This document shows, in pieces, positions 46,304 to 53,484 of a stretch of DNA of 64,000 bases (positions are counted from its first letter, which is position 1; each line of letters starts with the position of its first letter). The position numbers were made by a program, and so were the translations under genes. The DNA is from Myxococcus guangdongensis. Its GTDB lineage: Bacteria; Myxococcota; Myxococcia; Myxococcales; Myxococcaceae. The DNA is taken from positions 82,379 through 146,378 of the forward strand of contig NZ_JAJVKW010000024.1 of assembly GCF_024198255.1 (NCBI RefSeq), in the 5' to 3' direction. The notes below the pieces were generated by a model. That model saw only the letters and a program-made list of their open reading frames with translations, was not told the DNA's origin and ran no database searches.

Positions 46304-47011
46304 ATGAACGTGATGCGTTGGTTGAGTCTCGAGGAGCTGTTGTCGGGTCTGGATACGCCGGCGGGGTGCACGGCCGAGCAGCTGGCTCGCGAGGACATCC
46401 CCCGGCTCACGAGCCTGCTGTCCACCTGGTACCCGGACATTCGCGTGGGCACGGAGAGCCGCCACCTGGACCCGTCCTTCTACGAGCGCGAGGTGTACCT
46501 GCGCGGCGAGTCGCCCGACCGCCCGCTGTACGCCATCGTGTGCCGTGAGGAGGCGAGCGGGGACATCATCGGCCTGCTGACGTTGGAGCGCAACGTGCGC
46601 GGGCTCCAGCTCTCCGCGGCCATGGGCGTCGTCGAGCCGTCGCGCCGGGGCCTGGGCCTGGGCTCGCTGGGCACCGCGGCGTTGGAGGTCGTGGGGCGCA
46701 ACATCGGCGCGGAGGTGGTGCTGTACTACTCCACGCTGAAGACGCCGCTGGGGCAGCGCAACGCCGAGAACCGCGGCTACACGCTGGTGGGGCTGGTGCC
46801 CGCCTTCGACGTGGACGCCATCGCCCCGGGGACGGTGAAGCGCGTCTACGAGGCGCTCTACGCGAAGGTGCTCGTCGCGCAGGAGCGCGTCCACGTGCCC
46901 GCGTGGGAGATGCTCACGCCCCCCACGCGCGCGCTCTTCACGCACCTGTTCGGCCCCCACCCCGCGCAGGCCGCCAGCGCCCCCGAGGTCCGCGAGCATC
47001 GCCATGGTTGA
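46304..47011 (+). CDS. GNAT family acetyltransferase-like protein
   Basis: 235 aa from ATG 46304. The core reads as an N-acetyltransferase fold: LYAIVCREEASGDIIGLLTL (beta strand pair), LSAAMGVVEPSRRGLGLGSL (acetyl-CoA pyrophosphate loop, R-R-G-L-G-L-G), then LGTAALEVVGRNIGAEVVLYY and PLGQRNAENRGYTLVGLVPAF (the N-x-x-x-G-Y/F element). An N-terminal part of about 60 residues is specific. The next gene overlaps by 8 bases and is also GNAT-like, so both are translated together. The substrate is unknown; amino sugars, peptides or protein N-termini are all possible. Confidence 0.82.
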   Translation: MNVMRWLSLEELLSGLDTPAGCTAEQLAREDIPRLTSLLSTWYPDIRVGTESRHLDPSFYEREVYLRGESPDRPLYAIVCREEASGDIIGLLTLERNVRGLQLSAAMGVVEPSRRGLGLGSLGTAALEVVGRNIGAEVVLYYSTLKTPLGQRNAENRGYTLVGLVPAFDVDAIAPGTVKRVYEALYAKVLVAQERVHVPAWEMLTPPTRALFTHLFGPHPAQAASAPEVREHRHG

Positions 47012-48053
47012 GGTGCGGACGTACGAGGGCGACGCCCAGGACGCGTCCGCCTTCGTCAACCGCGTCTGGGGCGAGTACTACGCCGCCCAGGGACCGCTCA
47101 CGGAGTTCCAGCCCCGCCTGCTCGACTGGGTGCTCTTCGGCAACCCGCTCGCCACGCCCGAGTACCGCCTGGGCGCGTACAAGGGCGGCAAGCTGGCGGG
47201 GGTCCTCTTCACGGAGCCCATCCGGCTGCGGCTCGGCGACCAGGACGTGGACGGCACCTATGGCAGTTGGTTCAGCGTCGACCCGGCGTTCCGGGGCGAG
47301 GGGGTGGGCCAGAAGCTGGCCCAGGAGATGTCCGAGCGTCAGCGCGAGCGCGGCTCAGCCCTGGTGCTGGCGTGCCTGGCGGATGGCTCGGCGGGGGAGC
47401 GCTTCTGGAAGAAGATGGGGGGCACGAGGACCTTCGACTCCCTGGGGCTGTGGCTCCACGTCTTCGACATGGGGGCCGTGGCCCGGTGGGCGACCTCCGC
47501 GCCCCAGCGCGCCCTCTTCTCCCTCGCGAGCCGATGGCCGCGACGGCCCCCCGTCGACGTGGACACCCAGGGCATCCGTCCCTATCACCCCAGTGATTTG
47601 CCCGCCTGCATGGGGCTGGTCGACCGGTCGATGGAGTCGGTGAGCCTGGGGTACGGCTACACGACGGAGCGACTGGCGCACCAGCTCCAGTACCGCGACG
47701 TGCCGCGCACCCTGGTGCTGGAGCGGCATGGCTCGGTGCGGGGCCTGGTCAACTACTACCTGCTGCCCATGAATGCCCGGGGGGCGCTGACCATCGCCCT
47801 GGTGGACCTGATGGCGTTCCACGAGTCGGTGCCGCGCGCCGAGCGCAAGCGCCTGTTGCGCGTGGCCATGCGGGACATGGTGGCGAAGGGCGCCCAGTGC
47901 TCGGCGATGCTCCGCAGTCCCTGCGTGTCCGCCGGGCTGATGCTCGGCTCGGGGTGGGTGCCCTGGTCCGGCGGGATGCGCGTGGCGTGCCTGTTGCCCT
48001 CGCCGGACGTGCTGTGGCCCACCTCGCCGCGCGTCTTCACGCACCTGCGCTGA
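47004..48053 (+). CDS. Tandem GNAT-domain protein
   Basis: 349 aa from ATG 47004, overlapping the previous gene by 8 bases. The N-terminal half has a complete acetyltransferase signature: YKGGKLAGVLFTEPIRL, TYGSWFSVDPAFRGEGVGQK (Q/R-G-x-G-V-G), RGSALVLACLADGSAGERFW and KKMGGTRTF. The C-terminal half (from about residue 190, IRPYHPSDLPACMGLVDRSM) repeats the fold in degenerate form without a clear acetyl-CoA loop, as in other double-GNAT proteins where one lobe only shapes the active site. A strong hairpin follows the gene. Substrate unknown; partner of the upstream GNAT protein. Confidence 0.8.
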   Translation: MVEVRTYEGDAQDASAFVNRVWGEYYAAQGPLTEFQPRLLDWVLFGNPLATPEYRLGAYKGGKLAGVLFTEPIRLRLGDQDVDGTYGSWFSVDPAFRGEGVGQKLAQEMSERQRERGSALVLACLADGSAGERFWKKMGGTRTFDSLGLWLHVFDMGAVARWATSAPQRALFSLASRWPRRPPVDVDTQGIRPYHPSDLPACMGLVDRSMESVSLGYGYTTERLAHQLQYRDVPRTLVLERHGSVRGLVNYYLLPMNARGALTIALVDLMAFHESVPRAERKRLLRVAMRDMVAKGAQCSAMLRSPCVSAGLMLGSGWVPWSGGMRVACLLPSPDVLWPTSPRVFTHLR

Positions 48054-48087
48054 GACTCCGCGAGGGGCCTGTCCTCGCCTCGAGGCC

Positions 48088-48122
48088 GGCCCGGCGGCGG
48101 TAATTCCTACCGTCGCCGGGCC
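48088..48122 (+). terminator. Strong terminator hairpin after the GNAT pair
   Basis: A 15-bp stem (48088-48102 with 48108-48122) with one G-T pair closes a 5-base loop (ATTCC). It starts 35 bases after the stop codon at 48053. No T tract, but it is one of the most stable hairpins in the window. Confidence 0.75.
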
Positions 48123-48205
48123 TCGGGGGCGTCGACAAGGAACTGGGAGAAGGCGCCCGTCGCGCTATGGTTCATGGAGAGCCGGGACTGTCGCCCCGAG
48201 GAGCC

Positions 48206-49372
48206 ATGAACTTCGTCTTCATCTCTCCGCACTTCCCGTCCCACTTCTTCCACTTCGTCACCGCGCTGCGCGAGCGGGGCGTGACGGTGCTGGGCATCGG
48301 TGACGCGCCCTACGAGTCCTTGCGCCAGGAGCTGCGCGACGCGCTGCGCGAGTACTACTTCGTCCCCAGCCTGCACGACGAGGACACGCTCACCCGGGCG
48401 GCGGGCTACCTCACCTGGCGGCACGGGCGGCTGGAGCGCATCGACTCGCTCAACGAGTCCTGGCTGGAGGTGGAGGCGCGGCTGCGCGAGGACTTCCACG
48501 TCCCCGGCCTCCACCCCGCGGACATCCACCGGATGCGCTCGAAGTCGGGCATGGCGCAGGTGTTCCAGCAGGCGGGCGTGCCCCATCCGGACCTCATCCG
48601 CGTGCGCGACGCTGGGCAGGTGAAGGAGTTCGCCACGCGCGTGGGCTACCCGCTGGTGCTCAAGCCCGACGTGGGCGTGGGCGCCGCCAACACCTTCAAG
48701 GTGGCGAGCGACGCGGACGTGGACGCGGCCCTGGCCCACCCGCTGCCCACGACCTACGTCGCGCAGCCCTTCGTGCGCGGCACCATCGTCACCTACGACG
48801 GCATCGTCGACCGCCACGGCGTCATCGTCTTCACGCTCAGCCACGAGTACAGCGACGGCGGCATGGAGACGGTGGTGGAGCGGCGCGACATCTCCTTCTG
48901 GAGCCACCTGGAGATTCCCCCCGCGCTGGACGTGCTCGGCCGTCAGGTGGTGGCCGCCTTCGGGCTGCGCGAGCGCTGGTTCCACCTGGAGTTCTTCCGG
49001 CTGCCCGACGGCCGCTTCGTGGTGCTGGAGGCCAACCTGCGGCCGCCCGGCGGCTTCATCCCGGACATGATGAACTACACGTGCGACATCGACGTGTACC
49101 GGCTCTGGGCGCGGGTGATGACGGGGGACCCGGTGGCGGACTTCCGCTACACGCCGCGCTACCACGTCTGTCACAGCGCGCGGCGCCACGGGCGGCGCTA
49201 CCTGCACTCGCACGACGAGGTGGTGAAGCGGCTGGGGCCCGCCCTCCTGCTGCACCGCGAGCTGCCGCCCATCTACCACAGCCTCCTGGGCGAGGAGATG
49301 TACCTGTCCCGGCACACGGACCTGGACGCGATGCAGGACGCGGTGCGCTTCATCCAGGCGACGAAGAAGTGA
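48206..49372 (+). CDS. ATP-grasp domain enzyme
   Basis: 388 aa from ATG 48206 with an AGGAG site. The N-terminal Rossmann-like part (FVFISPHFPSHFFHFVTALR, then VTVLGIGDAPYESL) is followed by an ATP-grasp fold: HRMRSKSGMAQVFQQAGVPH (start of the A subdomain), YPLVLKPDVGVGAANTFKV (ATP-binding Lys and glycine loop), YVAQPFVRGTIVTYDGIVD, and the metal-binding end WFHLEFFRLPDG with VVLEANLRPPGG (Glu and Asn ligands). This is a carboxylate-amine/thiol ligase fold related to carbamoyl-phosphate synthase and D-Ala-D-Ala ligase. The two joined substrates are unknown; the family in gut and soil bacteria often builds small peptides or cell-wall precursors. It is convergent with the DUF2378 gene at an 8-base gap. 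Confidence 0.88.
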   Translation: MNFVFISPHFPSHFFHFVTALRERGVTVLGIGDAPYESLRQELRDALREYYFVPSLHDEDTLTRAAGYLTWRHGRLERIDSLNESWLEVEARLREDFHVPGLHPADIHRMRSKSGMAQVFQQAGVPHPDLIRVRDAGQVKEFATRVGYPLVLKPDVGVGAANTFKVASDADVDAALAHPLPTTYVAQPFVRGTIVTYDGIVDRHGVIVFTLSHEYSDGGMETVVERRDISFWSHLEIPPALDVLGRQVVAAFGLRERWFHLEFFRLPDGRFVVLEANLRPPGGFIPDMMNYTCDIDVYRLWARVMTGDPVADFRYTPRYHVCHSARRHGRRYLHSHDEVVKRLGPALLLHRELPPIYHSLLGEEMYLSRHTDLDAMQDAVRFIQATKK

Positions 49373-49379
49373 CCTGGCC

Positions 49380-49952
49380 TCAGCGCTCCTTCCAGGTGAG
49401 CAGGTACGTGGTGTGGCCCTCCTCCACGGACAGCGTCGTCACCTTGGGGGACTCGGCGCCGCCCACGCGCAGCATGTTCTCGAAGAGGGACTCCGAGTAG
49501 CCGGGGCAGTCCAGCACGGAGTTCATCCGCATCTCGAACGCGGTGGGGCTCCTCTCCACCAGCTGCACCTCGGTGTAGTTGTCCGTGGCGCGCAGCGTCT
49601 GGGGCAGCCGCAGCACCAGCCGCCGGGCGCCGAGCAGCCGCATGACGCCGAACACCGCGCGGCCGATGAACGTGCGCCCGTAGCCCTCCACGTGCGCGGC
49701 GGCGAGCTGGCGGAAGCCCTCCTCCAGGGTGAGGCCGGGCCAGGTCTCCTCCACGATGATGCGCAGGCAGTGGCTCCACATCACCACCGGGTAGGTGGGC
49801 AGCAGCGGCTTCTCGACGTCGACGCCGGCCTGCTTGAGCCGCTTCTGGAGCCGGGGGGAGATGCGGCCGGAGAGCCCGTGCTGCAGCAGGCCCTCCACGA
49901 CCTGGGAGTAGACGATGCGCTGCTCGAGGGGGACGAAGGTGCCTTGCTTCAC
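49380..49952 (-). CDS. DUF2378 family protein (myxobacteria-restricted)
   Basis: 190 aa from GTG 49952, which overlaps the stop of the upstream esterase gene (GTGA), a sign of translational coupling. The sequence follows DUF2378/TIGR02265: VEGLLQHGLSGRISPRLQKR, LKQAGVDVEKPLLPTYPVVM, LTLEEGFRQLAAAHVEGYGRTFIG and DNYTEV near the end. The family occurs in many copies in myxobacterial genomes and is rare elsewhere. It is predicted to be cytoplasmic with an alpha/beta ligand-binding look, function unknown. Codon use matches neighbours. Confidence 0.88.
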   Translation of the reverse strand: MKQGTFVPLEQRIVYSQVVEGLLQHGLSGRISPRLQKRLKQAGVDVEKPLLPTYPVVMWSHCLRIIVEETWPGLTLEEGFRQLAAAHVEGYGRTFIGRAVFGVMRLLGARRLVLRLPQTLRATDNYTEVQLVERSPTAFEMRMNSVLDCPGYSESLFENMLRVGGAESPKVTTLSVEEGHTTYLLTWKER

Positions 49953-50746
49953 GCCAGCAGCCAGCGCATCGCCAGGGGCAGCCGGCGCTGCCAGTCCCGC
50001 TCGTGGTGTTCACCGCCCGGCTCCAGCACCAGCGACACCTCGTGGTCCGCGTAGCCCAGCGTCTTGAGGTGCTCGTAGAAGGCGCGTGTGCCGCGGCCGT
50101 AGTCGAGCGGGACGCCGTCGGCGTGGATGAACTCCTGCTCGCCCGCGTCCAGGTAGATGCGCGTCCAGCGGCGCGGGTGGGTGCCCCACTCGGAGAACAG
50201 CCGGCTGTTGCTCCACATGACGGTGGGCGACAGCGCGCCGATGCGGCCGAAGATGTTCGGGTAGCGCGAGCCCAGGTAGAGCGACATCAGCCCGCCGAGC
50301 GACGAGCCCATGGCGCCCGTCCACTCGGCGCCCTCGCGGGTGCGGTAGTTCTGGTCGACCAGGGGCTTCAAGTGTTCGACGAGGAAGCGGGCGTAGGACT
50401 CGCCGCGCGCCTTCACCCGGCCGGTGGTGTCGTCCCAGGGCGAGTACTCCTGGAGCCGCCCCTGGCCCGAGTCCACCGCGACGATGATCCACGGCTCCAG
50501 GTGGCCCGAGTCCACCGCCTCTTCGAGCGCGAGGTTGGCGCACCAGGTGTCGAAGAGGGCGGACTCCGGATGGGCGAAGACGTTCTGCCCGTCGTGCATG
50601 TACAGCACGGGGAAGCGATGCCAGGGCATCGCGTCGTACGCATCCGGCGTGTAGATGCGCACGGTGCGGGAGAAGCCCTCCTGGGGGGAGGGAAGGTCTC
50701 GGACGATGTGGACGTGGCCCATGTGGATGCGGCGGACAGCATACAT
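49949..50746 (-). CDS. Alpha/beta hydrolase, enterochelin-esterase-like
   Basis: 265 aa from ATG 50746 (an ATG 18 codons earlier is in frame but has no better site). The domain order is that of the putative-esterase family: TVRIYTPDAYDAMPWHRFPV, LYMHDGQNVFAHPE, an oxyanion-like IIVAVDSG, nucleophile elbow MGSSLGGLMS (G-x-S-x-G), IGALSPTVMWSN, an Asp in YLDAGEQEF, and the catalytic His in EPGGEHHERDW. Enzymes of this fold cleave siderophore, feruloyl and other esters. No signal peptide, so cytoplasmic. The DUF2378 gene overlaps its end by 4 bases; the pair is an operon. Confidence 0.88.
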   Translation of the reverse strand: MYAVRRIHMGHVHIVRDLPSPQEGFSRTVRIYTPDAYDAMPWHRFPVLYMHDGQNVFAHPESALFDTWCANLALEEAVDSGHLEPWIIVAVDSGQGRLQEYSPWDDTTGRVKARGESYARFLVEHLKPLVDQNYRTREGAEWTGAMGSSLGGLMSLYLGSRYPNIFGRIGALSPTVMWSNSRLFSEWGTHPRRWTRIYLDAGEQEFIHADGVPLDYGRGTRAFYEHLKTLGYADHEVSLVLEPGGEHHERDWQRRLPLAMRWLLA

Positions 50747-50923
50747 GGACGGGCCCCCGTCGCCCTGCTTCCGCGCCGCCGGTGGTTCTGGGGCGTACAC
50801 CCGAGGGGTCTTCCGCCTGACAGGCCGCCTGGTCCCGGGAGTGCACTCCCCGGGGGGGCCTGGGGTCGTCGGGGCTTCCTGTCATACTGGGGAGGCAGCG
50901 GCCGCCCCCCTCCGGAGTCCCCC

Positions 50924-51121
50924 TTGTTGGAACTGAACCGACTGCACCTGTCCGCGTTGCTGATGTTGACCGAGGCCGACCTGGAGCGCGCGAGGGCGGC
51001 GCTGGATGGCAGTGACGAGGCGCGGCTGACCTATGCGGCGGCGCTGGCCCGCGCGGTGGCGGCCCGGTCCGTGATGGAGGAGCTGCTGCTGGTCGACTCG
51101 AGGCATCCGGTCCTCGCCTGA
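50924..51121 (+). CDS. Small unknown protein of 65 aa
   Basis: A plus-strand frame begins at TTG 50924 behind a CCGGAG site 7 bases upstream; an internal ATG (50963) is also possible. The product (start LELNRLHLSALLML, then TEADLERARAALDGSDEARL and ARAVAARSVMEEL) is entirely alpha-helical, with acidic and Ala-rich character. Codon third positions are G/C in 59 of 65 sense codons (hand count), consistent with a real gene. No family is recognised; it could be a small regulator or a leftover. The next gene starts 79 bases downstream. Confidence 0.55.
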   Translation: MLELNRLHLSALLMLTEADLERARAALDGSDEARLTYAAALARAVAARSVMEELLLVDSRHPVLA

Positions 51122-51200
51122 GGCCGCGCACGTGTCCGGAGGCTGGACGCTCAATCCCGGCTCCGGATGCGGGAGGCGTGGAGCGCCACTGTAGGGAAGC

Positions 51201-53324
51201 GTGGTCTCCGGCGTGCAGAGCCGGCGCCGCGTGCATCGGTTCCTGGGGTGGTGGGGGTGTTGGTGGCTGCTGTGGGGGATGTCATCGGCCTGGGCGGCCC
51301 CGTACGAGGTGGAGCCCGACGTCGACGGTGAGCTGGAGCTGTTCGGGCTCATGGAGGAGGGGACGCTCTCCGCCGAGAGCTGGGCGGCGCTGGTGGCGCT
51401 GCGCCGGGCGGGCGTCGAGCCGGAGCGGGCGACGCGAGACACGCTCCATGCGCTTCCGGGCCTCACGTACGCGGAGGTGGATGCGTGGTTGCGTGCGCGC
51501 GACTCCGGTGACGCGTCGACGTTCCTGACGGCCGCGGAGGCGCGTCGGCTCGCGCCATTCCTGGTGGAGGAGGACTCGGGGCGCGTGACGGGGGACGCGA
51601 GGTTGCTGACGGCGTTCGCGCTGTCGGATTCGCGAGGGCCTCCGGTGGCGTTGCAGGTGAGGGCGGGAGGAGTCGGGGGACTGCGCGTCGGAGTGCTCGC
51701 GGTGTGGGCGCGTCGCAGGGTGGGGACGCCTCGGCGGGAAGCGCGGAGTCGGGCGCTGGTGGTGGAGGCGCCGGGCTCGGCGGTGTTGCTGCCCAAGTTC
51801 CATGCGCGGTGGACGGGGACGCGGGCCTCGGTGTTGGTGGGCACGTATCGGCTGGGATTTGGTCAGCGGCTCACGCTGGACACCACGGCGCTGCCCTCGC
51901 CGGAGGGATTTCTTCCAGAGGATGGCGTGAGTCCTCCTGGAGCGCCCGAGCGGGAGTGTCTGCTGACGTCCTCGGCGTGTGACGAGGACGCGCGTGACGC
52001 GGACATCACGCCGGACTTCCGATGGGACGAGCCCTTTCGAGGCGTCGCGGGGAGTGTGCGTGGGGGGGTGGGGGATGGCTTGGCGCTGACGCTCACGGGC
52101 TTCGGTTCGTATCAGGGGCGCTCGCTGCGGCGCTCGGAGGTGTTGGACCGGGGCAGGTGTTCCTCGTCGGGGGCGTGCTCGGCGCCGGAGGTGCTGGTGC
52201 CGGTGGCGGGTGCGCGAAGGGCGCAGCTCCGGGCGAGCGTGTTGCCGGGGATGTTTCGTGAGTGGGCTGGAGGTGGGAACGCGACGCTCGCTGTCTCGCC
52301 GCGGGCACGCATCGGGCTGACGGGTTGGGGTGCGCGGCCTGGGTTCGCGGTGGAGGGGGCGGTGCTCGACTTCCAGCCGGGTGCTCGCTACCCGGCGGGC
52401 GGTGGCTTCGGTGCGGTGGGGGTGGATGCGGCGTGGGGGACGGGGCCGGTGGATGTCTTCCTGGAGCTGTCGCGCAGCTTCGACTCCGTGCCTGGAGAGG
52501 GCGGGGGTTGGGCGGCGCTTCAGCGCACGGTGGTCTCGGGAGTGGGGCGTGAGCTGGAGGTATCGCTGCGCTACTACGGACGTGGCTTCGTGAATCCCTA
52601 CAGTGGCGCAACCTCGGGGCCGGATGTGTTGGAGGGACAGCGGGTTCGCAACGAGCTGGGCGTGCGATTGCGCTACCTGCATCGCGACGCGGGAGCGTGG
52701 CGGTTTCGCGGACAGGTGGATGGCTGGACGTGGCCCTCGGATGGCGTGGTGGAGGGGACCGCGGGGCTGACGCGTCTGCGGGCCTCGGCTCGGATGGATG
52801 TGCTGGCCTGGACGGGGTTGCAGCCTTCGCTTCGGCTCGATGCGCGCTTGTCCGGAGCGGGACGGTCCACGCTGTGTGCACGGGTGGAGCGGGATGAGGA
52901 CGCCGAGCCGGATGAGGTGGCGGCGTGTTCGAGCGGAGGGCGACAGGGGGCCACGGCGCGGGTGCGCTCGGTGTTGTCGGAGCGGGTCGAGGTGGCCGCG
53001 GAGTATGGCCAGGCGCGCGTGGTGGAGACGGGGACCTCGGCAGCGCGATGGGATGGGCGGGCGCTCGTCGAGGTGAAGCTTCGGCCGGCGGAGTCCTGGA
53101 GGGTGGGAGGACGCGTCCAGTGGAGGGACGAGGACATGGCCGAGCGCACGCGGCTTCGACAGGAGGTGCGCACGACGGTGGACCTGCGCTGGAGCGTCCT
53201 GGAGGGGACGACGATGCGAGGTCGCTACGCGTGGGTCGTGGACCTGAAGGACGCGCGGACCGCGCGCATGCCGCCGGATGAGCCGCGCCACCTGTTCCAA
53301 CTGGATGTGGAGACGCGGTTCTGA
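51201..53324 (+). CDS. Outer-membrane barrel-like protein with N-terminal helix-hairpin-helix
   Basis: 707 aa from GTG 51201, with a TAGGGA site 5 bases upstream. A signal peptide (FLGWWGCWWLLWGMSSAWA) leads to a short ELFGLME and then a helix-hairpin-helix-like segment (about 45-105: LSAESWAALVALRRAGVEPE, TLHALPGLTYAEVDAWLRAR), the same fold used by ComEA to hold DNA. After that come about 580 residues of alternating strands rich in Arg, Gly and Tyr, ending in DVETRF with a C-terminal Phe, the usual outer-membrane barrel signature. This HhH-plus-barrel plan is known from Bacteroidetes and other bacteria but has no assigned role. It is the first gene of a three-gene same-strand group with an LTD lipoprotein and a thermonuclease. 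Confidence 0.78.
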   Translation: MVSGVQSRRRVHRFLGWWGCWWLLWGMSSAWAAPYEVEPDVDGELELFGLMEEGTLSAESWAALVALRRAGVEPERATRDTLHALPGLTYAEVDAWLRARDSGDASTFLTAAEARRLAPFLVEEDSGRVTGDARLLTAFALSDSRGPPVALQVRAGGVGGLRVGVLAVWARRRVGTPRREARSRALVVEAPGSAVLLPKFHARWTGTRASVLVGTYRLGFGQRLTLDTTALPSPEGFLPEDGVSPPGAPERECLLTSSACDEDARDADITPDFRWDEPFRGVAGSVRGGVGDGLALTLTGFGSYQGRSLRRSEVLDRGRCSSSGACSAPEVLVPVAGARRAQLRASVLPGMFREWAGGGNATLAVSPRARIGLTGWGARPGFAVEGAVLDFQPGARYPAGGGFGAVGVDAAWGTGPVDVFLELSRSFDSVPGEGGGWAALQRTVVSGVGRELEVSLRYYGRGFVNPYSGATSGPDVLEGQRVRNELGVRLRYLHRDAGAWRFRGQVDGWTWPSDGVVEGTAGLTRLRASARMDVLAWTGLQPSLRLDARLSGAGRSTLCARVERDEDAEPDEVAACSSGGRQGATARVRSVLSERVEVAAEYGQARVVETGTSAARWDGRALVEVKLRPAESWRVGGRVQWRDEDMAERTRLRQEVRTTVDLRWSVLEGTTMRGRYAWVVDLKDARTARMPPDEPRHLFQLDVETRF

Positions 53325-53484
53325 AGGGACGTGCGCTGGAGTGCCTTCGTGGGTCGACGATGCGTGGGCTGCGATGCGTTTGGCGCAGCCGGCGGAACGC
53401 ACTGCGACACGGGGTCCACCTGGATGTGGAGATGCGCTCCCGAGGCGTGGTGGGGACTTGGAGTCGGTGAGGAGGAGGGGTGAC

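Noticed and set aside
53325..53484. A partial copy of the 3' end of the barrel gene (CTGGATGTGGAGA occurs at both places) in the gap before the LTD gene.
   Set aside because: The match is only 13 bases plus scattered identity; too short to claim a duplication.
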